DNA of 7,284 nt, taken from assembly GCA_003555185.1 (NCBI GenBank), contig PWFZ01000139.1:1-7284 (forward strand), written 5' to 3'. Both the position numbers and the translations under genes were made by a program. The notes under the pieces are model-generated. The model was given only the letters and a program-made list of their open reading frames with translations. It was not told the origin of the DNA and did not search any database. The DNA comes from Balneolaceae bacterium (GTDB lineage Bacteria > Bacteroidota > Rhodothermia > Balneolales > Balneolaceae). Each line of letters opens with the position of its first letter. Position 1 is the stretch's first letter. Positions 1-6,462 of the stretch are shown piece by piece.

Positions 1-106
1 GTCAAAGTTTGAGATCTGTTTATTAACTTGGGATTGAATTATAAAATAACCTAAAACAGGCCTTAAAAGACTCGTGAACTTTTCAAGCGAATACATTTAT
101 TCAACC
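1..106. repeat. 106-bp direct repeat, copy 1
   Basis: This stretch is identical, base for base as read by eye, to positions 127-232. It begins gtcaaagtttgagatctg and ends acatttattcaacc. No ORF of useful length or RNA gene is recognisable inside it. Because the window starts exactly at the first base of this copy, the repeat may continue or recur upstream. It contains a small AGGCCT palindrome near 58-63 and an imperfect hairpin (tcgtgaa / ttcaagcga) near 71-91. Confidence 0.93.
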
Positions 107-123
107 GCGGAGCATGCCTCCGC
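107..123. repeat. GC-rich hairpin spacer between the repeat copies
   Basis: GCGGAG (107-112) and CTCCGC (118-123) are perfect inverted complements around the 5-nt loop CATGC. This GC-rich stem sits in otherwise AT-rich DNA and fills most of the 20-bp spacer between the two 106-bp repeat copies. It is not followed by a T-run on either strand, so it is not a standard terminator. It is absent after copy 2, where the sequence changes to cccattcag. Confidence 0.75.
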
Positions 124-126
124 AAT

Positions 127-232
127 GTCAAAGTTTGAGATCTGTTTATTAACTTGGGATTGAATTATAAAATAACCTAAAACAGGCCTTAAAAGACTCG
201 TGAACTTTTCAAGCGAATACATTTATTCAACC
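127..232. repeat. 106-bp direct repeat, copy 2
   Basis: Second copy of the 1-106 sequence, with an offset of 126 bp and no mismatch seen. If the 20-bp spacer also precedes copy 1 outside the window, the array is a tandem repeat with a 126-bp unit whose last copy lacks the spacer. Perfect identity points to a recent duplication, to an actively homogenised intergenic repeat, or to an assembly artefact. Confidence 0.93.
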
Positions 233-470
233 CCCATTCAGTGTTGTGATTTGTCTAAACTATATATTATCGGATATTACAAAAAGCTATCAAAATATAT
301 CTCACTCTGTGAAAATCTGCGTAAAACCTCCGTGAGACTCTGCGAGAAAAACAGAGGGAAAGAATCTGATGAGGCATAAAATTTATCATTGAAGCTGGAA
401 GTTGTTCTCGCTGATTTTCGCAGATGAAACGCTGAGTCTCGCAGAGATAAGATTCAAAAATATTAACAGC
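233..470. other. non-coding stretch downstream of the NRAMP-like gene
   Basis: Together with the duplication at 1-232 this makes a 470-bp gene-free region. I see no protein-coding ORF with a plausible start, no tRNA and no classical stem plus T-run terminator for the minus-strand operon that ends at 471. The only structure is the TCTGCG-type inverted-repeat element (299-448) and an AT-rich segment at about 258-290. Confidence 0.6.
299..448. repeat. degenerate TCTGCG-rich inverted-repeat element
   Basis: The left arm (about 311-348) contains aatctgcgt and gagactctgcgagaa. The right arm (about 405-446) contains ttctcgctgattttcgcagat and gagtctcgcagag. CTCTGCGAGA (338-347) is the exact reverse complement of TCTCGCAGAG (437-446), and GAGACTCTGCGAGAA (334-348) pairs with 405-419 at 12 of 15 positions. 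Interspersed repeats built from similar words (TCTGCG, CTCGCAGAG) are, from memory, common between genes in Bacteroidota and some other phyla. The element lies just downstream of the 3' end of the NRAMP-like gene. Whether it ends transcription or is only a repeat scar cannot be told from one copy. Confidence 0.5.
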
Positions 471-1778
471 TTATTCGGCAGTTCGATTGTACATCTTTTT
501 TATAACCGGAATAATCAGAAGCGCAAAAATCACGGCAGAGGTGAAGAATATGAATCTCTGATCGGGGAGGGGGAAATCTAATCCGCGTGAGAGGGCTCGG
601 AGTAAATTTGTGAATCCGATCAGTACGGTGAGATACACAACAAACCCCGAAAGAATATTATAAAACGTTCTGTTTTGATGTTGTTCAGGGAGAATGATTG
701 TTTGATTCATCATCAAAAACAGGATGACGGCAATGACCGGCAGGATGATTCCATTCAGCGCCTGGGCAAGAATAATTACCGGAACGGGCTGGAGTTCAAG
801 TAGCCCGAAAAGCAGCCCAACGGAAAGTACGCCCATCCAAACGGACCTGAAATAGAATCCATCTGTAGACCATCGGGTTTGGTTTGATGATGTTTTGAGC
901 AGTGATTTTGCCGTGACAGCGGCAGCAAGTGCAGCGGTGAGTGTAGAGCTTAGTCCGGCGCCAAAAAGTCCGATTCCCAACAACCAGTTTCCCCATCCGC
1001 CGAGCTGTTCGTTAAGTGCGGCTGCCAATGCCTCAAACGTAAATTCACCGGCGATTGCAGTACCGGTCAGCAGTATACAGATTGAAATAAATCCACCGAG
1101 TCCGATTGCAATAAGCAGACTCAGTTTCATCTCTGATGGTGTTTGCGTGTGCTTTAATCCTGAGCCCAAAAAGATATTATAAGGAACCACGGTTGTGCCG
1201 ATGAGTCCGAGCACCAGGATTTCGGCTCCGGGGGGAATGGTTGGTACAAACCCATCACTGAAAAGTGAGGAGAGATCGTGCGGGATCATCATGGCCGTAA
1301 TCACAAAACAGATTCCCATAATGGCTACAATCAACCCAAGAAGAGTGGCTATTTGACGGATACTTCCTTTCCATAACAGCAGACCTGAAATCAGCCCAAT
1401 GGATCCCACAATAACGGGGACCGGAAGCTGATTGGTAACAATAGAAATACCGGCCACGGCGCCCAGGATATTCCCGGCTTCAAATGCTGCACAACCCGAA
1501 AGTATCGCTATCAGTGTTAACCAGATCAGCGTTTTTCCGGTTTTGGTTCCGGCATATTGAGAGCGCATCGCCTCACCCAGATTGTTTCCGGAAACGGCGG
1601 TAATTCTTGCGGAAGCTTCCTGCAGAACATAACAGGCAATAATTGAGAAAAGAATGGCCCAAATCAGCGTATAGCCAAAACCGGCACCGGCTGATGCGGA
1701 AGTGGTTACCGTGCCCGGGCCAATAAATGCCGCCGAAATGACCGACCAAAAAAGGATATGTAACAATCTCTGTTTCAC
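471..1778 (-). CDS. NRAMP-superfamily divalent metal transporter with atypical metal site
   Basis: A 435-aa polytopic inner-membrane protein with about 11 hydrophobic spans and almost no soluble part, the normal size for the NRAMP (MntH/DMT) family. TM1 carries GPGTVTT at residues 20-26 where canonical members have DPGN, and TM6 carries TTVVPYN at 195-201 where they have A-x-x-MPH-N. The usual metal ligands Asp, Asn and Met are therefore Gly20, Thr23 and Val198 here, and the TM6 His is Tyr200. Canonical family members couple Mn2+/Fe2+ uptake to protons; with this site the substrate is uncertain. The start is GTG at 1778: an in-frame stop lies about 12 codons upstream with no ATG between, and starting at the next Met (residue 71) would delete TM1. 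It lies 42 bp after the P-type ATPase and is probably co-transcribed with it. The family call is firm; the substrate is not. Confidence 0.88.
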   Translation of the reverse strand: MKQRLLHILFWSVISAAFIGPGTVTTSASAGAGFGYTLIWAILFSIIACYVLQEASARITAVSGNNLGEAMRSQYAGTKTGKTLIWLTLIAILSGCAAFEAGNILGAVAGISIVTNQLPVPVIVGSIGLISGLLLWKGSIRQIATLLGLIVAIMGICFVITAMMIPHDLSSLFSDGFVPTIPPGAEILVLGLIGTTVVPYNIFLGSGLKHTQTPSEMKLSLLIAIGLGGFISICILLTGTAIAGEFTFEALAAALNEQLGGWGNWLLGIGLFGAGLSSTLTAALAAAVTAKSLLKTSSNQTRWSTDGFYFRSVWMGVLSVGLLFGLLELQPVPVIILAQALNGIILPVIAVILFLMMNQTIILPEQHQNRTFYNILSGFVVYLTVLIGFTNLLRALSRGLDFPLPDQRFIFFTSAVIFALLIIPVIKKMYNRTAE

Positions 1779-1820
1779 GCAGGGAATGTAGGAAAAAATT
1801 AGAAACCTGCAGGATCTGAT

Positions 1821-4538
1821 TTATTCACTGTTGGATTGCACACTTTTGTTATTTCTTCCAAACAGATATTTTTCCATTTCAACTACAATGAACACAGTGA
1901 TTCCACCAATGAGAGGAAACATCCAATAGTATACGGTATGAGGGTCTGTACCGAATAAAAGATTCATAAAGGGGGCATAGGTGAAAATGAGCTGCAGGAC
2001 AATAAGAATACCTGATGCGTAGAAAACAGCCTTGTTTTTAAAGAATCCGTCATCGATGGCCGGACTATTTAATCTGCGGCAGTTGTAGAGGTAGAAAAGT
2101 TGTCCGGCAACGAGTGTGTTTACGGCAATGGTACGGGCGGTTTCTATTTCATAGGCGTTTGCTTTCAACCATGCATAAAGTCCAAGTGTAAGTCCGCCAA
2201 TTAAAAAAGAGACAAAGGCGATTCGCCAGATTAAATAACCACTGAGGATTGCTTCTTTTTGATCACGCGGAGGCCGTTTCATCACGCCGGGTTCGGTTGG
2301 CTCAAACGAGAGCGCCAGCGCCAGCGTTACGGCCGTAACCATATTTACCCACAGAATTTGTACGGGTGTTATGGGCAGTACCATTCCCATCAATACAGCA
2401 ATCATTATCACCAGCGATTCGGCACCGTTTGTGGGGATGATAAAGATAATCGCCTTTTTCAGATTGTCGTAAATTGTACGGCCCTCTTCCACGGCATTGG
2501 CAATGGAGGCAAAATTGTCATCAGCCAGTACCATTTCGGAGGAATCTTTTGTCACCTCTGTCCCTTTAATTCCCATTGCAATTCCCACGTCTGCCCGCTT
2601 TAATGCCGGAGCGTCATTTACCCCGTCACCGGTCATGGCACAAATCATTTTCTCTTCTTGCAAGGCTTTCACTAACCGAAGCTTATGTTCGGGACTGGTT
2701 CGTGCAAAAACATCATACTCGAGGGCAGCTTTACGCATTTGGGCGTCATCCATCGATTCAAGCTCTGATCCGCTAATGGCCTTAACGCCATCACCAATTC
2801 CCAGCTCCAGCCCGATCGCTTTCGCTGTTATCAGGTGGTCTCCTGTTATCATCTTCACTTTTATTCCGGCAGATTTACAGGCTTTTATGGCTTCAATCGC
2901 TTCAGGTCGCGGCGGGTCAACGATTCCAATAAGGCCGAGAAATGTCAGATCATTGATGTCATCATCATCAATATCGTTTAAATCATTTGATACAGTTTTT
3001 ATGGCCGCTGCAATAAGTCTTCGACCCTGCTCTGCTTCATGTTCGCTCTTATTTCGCCAGTAGTCAGGATCCATATCCGTTTCGCCATCTTCTGTCATTT
3101 GGCGGCTGCATCGCTCAAGAAGTCGTTCGGGTGCTCCTTTCACGTAAATGATCCGTTCACCATCCAGTTCATTCAGTGTTGCCATATATTGGTGTTCCGA
3201 CTCAAATGGAATATTGTCAACTCTTTTTGGCTTGAAATCTTTCAGTCCGGATTTATAGCTGAGAGAAACCAGAGCGCCTTCTGTGGGATCCCCCTCCAGC
3301 TTCCATTTATCTTCTTCCTGATGGATCTCCGCATCACTGCATGCAAGTACGGTTTGCGCAAGTTTCATAAAGGTGGACTCATCTTCCGGCTCGATGGCCC
3401 GTCCATCTTTTTTGATATTCCCCTCCGGTTTATATCCGGCGCCCTCTATTTCATATTCCGAATCTGCGGTAATGACTGATCTTGCCGTCATTTCATTGCG
3501 TGTAAGCGTACCGGTTTTATCGGAGCAGATCACACTTACTGAGCCCAGCGTCTCAACGGATGGCAGCTTGCGAATGATTGCATTTCTGCGGGCCATTGCC
3601 TGCACGCCGATTGCTAGCGTGATGGTCATAATTGCGGGAAGGCCTTCTGGAATGGCGGCAACAGCGAGACTGATTACAGCCATGAACAGCTCGCTCATTT
3701 CATAATCCCGGAAAAAATATCCGATTGCGAAAAAAAGAGCGGTGATTCCCAGAATAGCTACGGAAAGTGCTTTGCCAAACGAGTCAATCTGCTGAAGAAG
3801 GGGAGTCGTAATTTTTTCCACTTCACTCATCATCCGGTTTATTTTGCCCAGCTCTGTATGGGCACCGGTTGATACCACCAACCCTTTGGCCCGTCCATAT
3901 ACCACTGATGTACCTGAGAAGGCCATGTTTTTCCGATCGCCGGGAACGGCATCTTCAGCTACCGGTTCAGTATGTTTTTCAACGGCTACAGACTCTCCGG
4001 TAAGTGCAGACTCTTCGATCCGTAAATTGCGGACGTGTACAAGACGGAGATCGGCAGGTACCTTATCACCGGATTCCAAAAACACGATATCACCGGGAAT
4101 AAGAGATTCAGCATCAACTTTTCTGCGCTGGCCGTTTCTTAGCACAATGGCATCAAGAGAGAGCATTTTTCGTATGCCTTCCAGCGCTTTTTCTGCTTTG
4201 CCCTCCTGTACGTAGCCAATGATGGCATTAATCAAAACAACACCCAGTATTACACCAGTATCTAACCAGTGATTGAGCAGGGCGGTAACTCCTGCTGCGG
4301 CAATCAGGACGTAGATCAGCACATTGTGGAACTGCATCAAAAATCGCATTAAAGCTGATTGGGAAACAGATTCCGGCAGTTTGTTCGGCCCGTACTTTTC
4401 CAGCCTTTTTTCTGCTTCATCAGAGGTTAGTCCATCTTCAGAACCGTTTAACTTTTTAAAAATATCACTAACCGAAAAGTGGTGCCAATGTGGTTGATTA
4501 TTTTGCTCTTCTCTATTCGTGCTCTCCTTTTTAGCCAT
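1821..4538 (-). CDS. P-type cation-transporting ATPase (P2/MgtA-PMR1-like)
   Basis: A complete 905-aa P-type ATPase. It has an N-terminal cation-ATPase domain (about 16-60), M1-M2 (about 66-110), an actuator domain with TGES at 180-183, M4 with PEGLP at 297-301, the phosphorylation motif DKTGT with Asp340, the nucleotide-binding KGAPE at 467-471, TGDH at 565-568, the hinge TGDGVND at 636-642, and M5-M10 (about 695-888). All catalytic residues are present, so it should be an active pump. The SERCA ion-site residues Glu309, Asn768, Glu771, Asn796 and Thr799 correspond to Glu298, Asn704, Glu707, Asn732 and Thr735. The M6 Asp800 is replaced by Ala736 (VNMVTAVTLALAL). It resembles the bacterial Pma1-type cation pumps annotated under MgtA/COG0474 more than bona fide Ca2+ pumps; Ca2+, Na+ or another cation is possible. 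The start is ATG at 4538, with no Shine-Dalgarno sequence. It is the first gene of the presumed operon with the NRAMP-like gene. Confidence 0.93.
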   Translation of the reverse strand: MAKKESTNREEQNNQPHWHHFSVSDIFKKLNGSEDGLTSDEAEKRLEKYGPNKLPESVSQSALMRFLMQFHNVLIYVLIAAAGVTALLNHWLDTGVILGVVLINAIIGYVQEGKAEKALEGIRKMLSLDAIVLRNGQRRKVDAESLIPGDIVFLESGDKVPADLRLVHVRNLRIEESALTGESVAVEKHTEPVAEDAVPGDRKNMAFSGTSVVYGRAKGLVVSTGAHTELGKINRMMSEVEKITTPLLQQIDSFGKALSVAILGITALFFAIGYFFRDYEMSELFMAVISLAVAAIPEGLPAIMTITLAIGVQAMARRNAIIRKLPSVETLGSVSVICSDKTGTLTRNEMTARSVITADSEYEIEGAGYKPEGNIKKDGRAIEPEDESTFMKLAQTVLACSDAEIHQEEDKWKLEGDPTEGALVSLSYKSGLKDFKPKRVDNIPFESEHQYMATLNELDGERIIYVKGAPERLLERCSRQMTEDGETDMDPDYWRNKSEHEAEQGRRLIAAAIKTVSNDLNDIDDDDINDLTFLGLIGIVDPPRPEAIEAIKACKSAGIKVKMITGDHLITAKAIGLELGIGDGVKAISGSELESMDDAQMRKAALEYDVFARTSPEHKLRLVKALQEEKMICAMTGDGVNDAPALKRADVGIAMGIKGTEVTKDSSEMVLADDNFASIANAVEEGRTIYDNLKKAIIFIIPTNGAESLVIMIAVLMGMVLPITPVQILWVNMVTAVTLALALSFEPTEPGVMKRPPRDQKEAILSGYLIWRIAFVSFLIGGLTLGLYAWLKANAYEIETARTIAVNTLVAGQLFYLYNCRRLNSPAIDDGFFKNKAVFYASGILIVLQLIFTYAPFMNLLFGTDPHTVYYWMFPLIGGITVFIVVEMEKYLFGRNNKSVQSNSE

Positions 4539-4572
4539 TGTAGTCAGATTCTGAATTGGATGTAAAAACAGG

Positions 4573-4600
4573 GTGTATTTATTTCATTTGCAAGATACAC
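4573..4600. repeat. short inverted repeat next to the palindrome
   Basis: GTGTAT (4573-4578) and ATACAC (4595-4600) are inverted complements separated by 16 bp, and the right arm abuts the 16-bp palindrome. Two such half-sites beside a palindrome could form a regulator-binding region ahead of the ATPase gene, but 6-bp arms can occur by chance. Confidence 0.25.
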
Positions 4601-4616
4601 AGGATTTTAAAATCCT
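4601..4616. promoter_or_regulatory. perfect 16-bp palindrome, candidate operator
   Basis: AGGATTTTAAAATCCT is its own reverse complement over all 16 bases. It lies 62 bp upstream of the ATPase start codon, inside the divergent intergenic region. On the minus strand it is followed at once by TGTATCTTGC, whose TATCTTG loosely resembles a Bacteroidota -7 element (TAnnTTTG). A dimeric repressor could thus bind between the -33 and -7 elements; this is inference. On the plus strand TTTT follows, so a weak terminator hairpin (6-bp stem, TTAA loop) is an alternative. Confidence 0.4.
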
Positions 4617-4755
4617 TTTGATTTATAGTTGGAATTTGAAAGTTTATCGGGTAACGAAGCTTTATGATTCTTGAATGACTCGATCCATCATATTAAATAT
4701 AATATCAATGGGGAAATCAACTACGGAGTTTTAAAGGAGTGCAGGTGATATAGAT

Positions 4756-4833
4756 ATGATGAGAAAGCAGATCACAATTCGGGTAATTCTATTAGTGATA
4801 AATTTCAGTTATCTTCAGTTTAGGGTAACGTAA
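4756..4833 (+). CDS. doubtful 25-aa leader-like ORF
   Basis: It starts with two ATG codons (4756 and 4759), begins MMRKQITIRVILLVI and ends at TAA 4831-4833, 29 bp before the reductase start. AGGTG at 4743-4747 lies 8 nt before the first ATG, which is ideal Shine-Dalgarno spacing, and a second purine run AAAGGAG lies at 4733-4739. Neighbouring genes show no such sites, which makes this one stand out. The peptide is basic then hydrophobic. It could be a leader peptide, a small membrane peptide or chance. I do not recognise it. Confidence 0.2.
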   Translation: MMRKQITIRVILLVINFSYLQFRVT

Positions 4834-4862
4834 ATAGATGATTTTAAATTAATTGAGCGAGC

Positions 4863-6188
4863 ATGGTAACAAAAGGTGAATTCGTTAAATATTCGGCCAA
4901 ATGGCTGATACTTTTTACAGTTCTCGTAATTGCTCCCTTACTGTTGGCGTCTATTGGCCACGGAGAATCTAATCGTGGATTTTGGGTGGAGTTCGGCGTT
5001 GCTCTCGGTTTTGTAGGTCTCGCCATGATGGGGCTTCAATTTGTGCTGACTGCGCGGTACAGTAAAATCGGTGCTCCATTCGGTCTGGACGAACTTCTGC
5101 AGTTTCACGGACAGGCCGGTTATATCGCCTGGGGTTTTATTATGGGACACTTTATCATTCTGTTTGCTGCAGATTCTGAGTTCCACAAGTTTTTAGATCC
5201 TTTTGTGAACTTTCCGCGTGCATTGGCACTTTCAGGCGTGATACTTGCCATTACAATTCTTGTCGCCACAACGTATTGGAGAGAAAAGTTTGGGATTATT
5301 TATGAGTGGTGGCGAGCCACTCACGGAGCGTTAGCATTGATTGTTGTTTTTGTAGGCACTGTTCACATTATGCAGGTTGGGTTTTATATTTCTGAACTCT
5401 GGCAACAGATCGTTTGGGTAGGTTTTTCGCTGGCTGCGATGGGTTTGCTCCTGCATAACCGGGTATGGCGACCGATGAAAATGAAGGAGAAGCCGTGGAA
5501 AGTAACTAAGGTTGAGGAGGAGGTTGAAGATACCTGGACGGTTGAATTTGAACCGGTTGGCCATGAAGGAATAGAATTTTCAGCGGGTCAGTTTGTGTGG
5601 ATTACTATCGGTGACTCACCCTTTAGTTTACAACAACACCCGTTTACAATCTCTTCATCCCCTGATGAAGAAAATATTCAGCTGACCATTAAAGAGCTTG
5701 GAGATTTTACATCAACAATTGGCGAGATAGAACCGGGAACCGGAGCTTACATTGAGGGACCTTACGGAAACTTTATTCTCAGTCAGTCTGCATCAACCCA
5801 TAATATTTTCATAATAGGTGGAATTGGTGTGACACCAACGTTAAGTATTCTTAAATCGCTACGAGACAGGCAGGATCAACGGAAAACGACAGTGATTTAC
5901 GGAACTAAATCCCAAGAGCTAACGCCGTTTTACGAAGAGTTTAAAACTATTTCAGAAGAGTTAAATGTAAATATGGTACATGTATTTGAAGAGCCCCCCA
6001 AGGGTTGGGAAGGAGAAACCGGTTTTATTGATGAGGGTGTTATGAAACGAAATATCCCGGAAGATTTCACAAACTGTGAATTTTTTGTTTGTGGACCTCC
6101 CCCTATGATGGACGTTGTTGAAATGACCCTTAGTGAGTGGGGAGTGCCGGTATATAAAATCCATTCAGAACGATTTAATATCGCTTAA
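4863..6188 (+). CDS. membrane flavohaem reductase, ferric reductase/NADPH oxidase superfamily
   Basis: A complete 441-aa two-part protein. The N-terminal part has six predicted membrane spans (about 12-31, 43-63, 83-102, 118-137, 153-172, 181-198). Two His pairs, His82/His96 on span 3 and His154/His168 on span 5, each 14 residues apart, are the expected ligands of two stacked b-type haems. The C-terminal part (about 210-441) is a ferredoxin-NADP reductase module with FAD motif HPFTISSSP (259-267), phosphate-binding GPYGNF (299-304), nucleotide-binding GGIGVTP (319-325) and CGPPPMM (410-416). It should pass electrons from cytosolic NAD(P)H through FAD and the haems across the inner membrane to an external acceptor, such as Fe3+ or another oxidised metal, a quinone, or O2 giving superoxide as in bacterial NOX. 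The start is ATG at 4863 with only a weak purine stretch before it. It lies next to metal transporters, which slightly favours a metal-reductase role. The true acceptor cannot be read from the sequence. Confidence 0.9.
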   Translation: MVTKGEFVKYSAKWLILFTVLVIAPLLLASIGHGESNRGFWVEFGVALGFVGLAMMGLQFVLTARYSKIGAPFGLDELLQFHGQAGYIAWGFIMGHFIILFAADSEFHKFLDPFVNFPRALALSGVILAITILVATTYWREKFGIIYEWWRATHGALALIVVFVGTVHIMQVGFYISELWQQIVWVGFSLAAMGLLLHNRVWRPMKMKEKPWKVTKVEEEVEDTWTVEFEPVGHEGIEFSAGQFVWITIGDSPFSLQQHPFTISSSPDEENIQLTIKELGDFTSTIGEIEPGTGAYIEGPYGNFILSQSASTHNIFIIGGIGVTPTLSILKSLRDRQDQRKTTVIYGTKSQELTPFYEEFKTISEELNVNMVHVFEEPPKGWEGETGFIDEGVMKRNIPEDFTNCEFFVCGPPPMMDVVEMTLSEWGVPVYKIHSERFNIA

Positions 6189-6219
6189 GGCAATTAAAAA
6201 ATAATTAACCAAGGTGTTT

Positions 6220-6303
6220 ATGCTACATATTTATATTCGCAGAGTTGCTCTGATTGTTGCCGTAATAGTGTTGATTGCAGCTTTACTATTTGCAGTTCAA
6301 TAA
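6220..6303 (+). CDS. 27-aa single-span membrane microprotein, possibly a LapA-like remnant
   Basis: The ORF begins MLHIYIRR and ends ALLFAVQ before TAA, 31 bp after the reductase stop and in the same direction. It has a basic N-terminal segment and then one uninterrupted hydrophobic span of about 18 residues, as in small membrane subunits or orphan microproteins. AAGGTG (6211-6216) lies only 3 nt before the ATG, a tight but possible ribosome site. The end LLFAVQ is typical of the first span of LapA-domain (DUF1049) proteins, which usually continue with an Asn and a short polar/beta segment. Reading one base further (from 6302) gives NAELPV and then a stop. It may be a genuine microprotein or a frameshifted, truncated LapA-like gene. 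No function can be assigned. Confidence 0.4.
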   Translation: MLHIYIRRVALIVAVIVLIAALLFAVQ

Positions 6304-6367
6304 CGCTGAATTACCTGTATAGAAATTCACTCTGAGGAGAGATATTACCCCATTCTTTTGACCATAT

Positions 6368-6400
6368 ATTTCATTTTTGCTTACCAAAATGAAATTTTTT
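6368..6400 (+). terminator. probable intrinsic terminator
   Basis: ATTTCATTTT (6368-6377) and AAAATGAAAT (6386-6395) form a perfect 10-bp stem around an 8-nt loop, followed directly by TTTTT (6396-6400). The stem has only one G-C pair, so it is weak for a rho-independent terminator, but the position is right: after the reductase and the microprotein and before the protease gene. The T-run is only on the plus strand, so it serves leftward genes poorly. Confidence 0.55.
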
Positions 6401-6462
6401 GATGTTATTTGGGTTTAGTAAAGTAAATTAGAATAGATACTTCTAAACTTGCCCGCAAAATC

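Larger units (their letters stand above)
4539..4862. other. divergent intergenic region (ATPase / flavohaem reductase)
   Basis: This 324-bp AT-rich stretch separates the minus-strand ATPase from the plus-strand reductase, so it should hold promoters for both. Visible structure is the palindrome at 4601-4616, the GTGTAT/ATACAC pair, an AT-only inverted repeat (ATATTA-AATA-TAATAT, 4690-4705), and a weak 25-codon ORF at 4756-4833. I could not identify a convincing -35/-10 or -33/-7 pair for the plus-strand gene. Confidence 0.6.

Noticed and set aside
94..135. Integron attC-like site
   Set aside because: ATTCAAC fits the RYYYAAC inverse core, but no matching GTTRRRY core or second simple-site pair lies at the right spacing, and no cassette gene is present.
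1..232. CRISPR array
   Set aside because: Only two copies of a 106-bp sequence are present, far longer than a CRISPR repeat, and the 20-bp spacer is itself a hairpin. No cas gene is nearby.
1806..1813. CCTGCAGG palindrome between the ATPase and NRAMP-like genes
   Set aside because: Eight bases only, no T-run, expected by chance; not evidence for a terminator or operator.
2497..3063. 188-codon plus-strand open frame opposite the ATPase
   Set aside because: It lies wholly antisense to the well-supported ATPase coding region, is rich in Ser/Ala/Ile as a shadow frame would be, and shows no domain.
3039..3479. 146-codon plus-strand open frame opposite the ATPase
   Set aside because: Antisense to the nucleotide-binding domain of the ATPase; the translation shows no recognisable motif and there is no start context.
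4690..4705. AT-only inverted repeat as a regulatory site or origin box
   Set aside because: The arms consist solely of A and T in an AT-rich region, so chance occurrence is likely; no DnaA-box cluster is near.
4844..5186. Minus-strand open frames over the start of the reductase
   Set aside because: They are antisense shadows of the first membrane spans of the reductase and show no motif of their own.
6408..6434. Sigma-70-like promoter (TTTGGG ... TAGAAT) for the protease gene
   Set aside because: The -35 match is poor and the 15-bp spacing is short; I could not support it over background.
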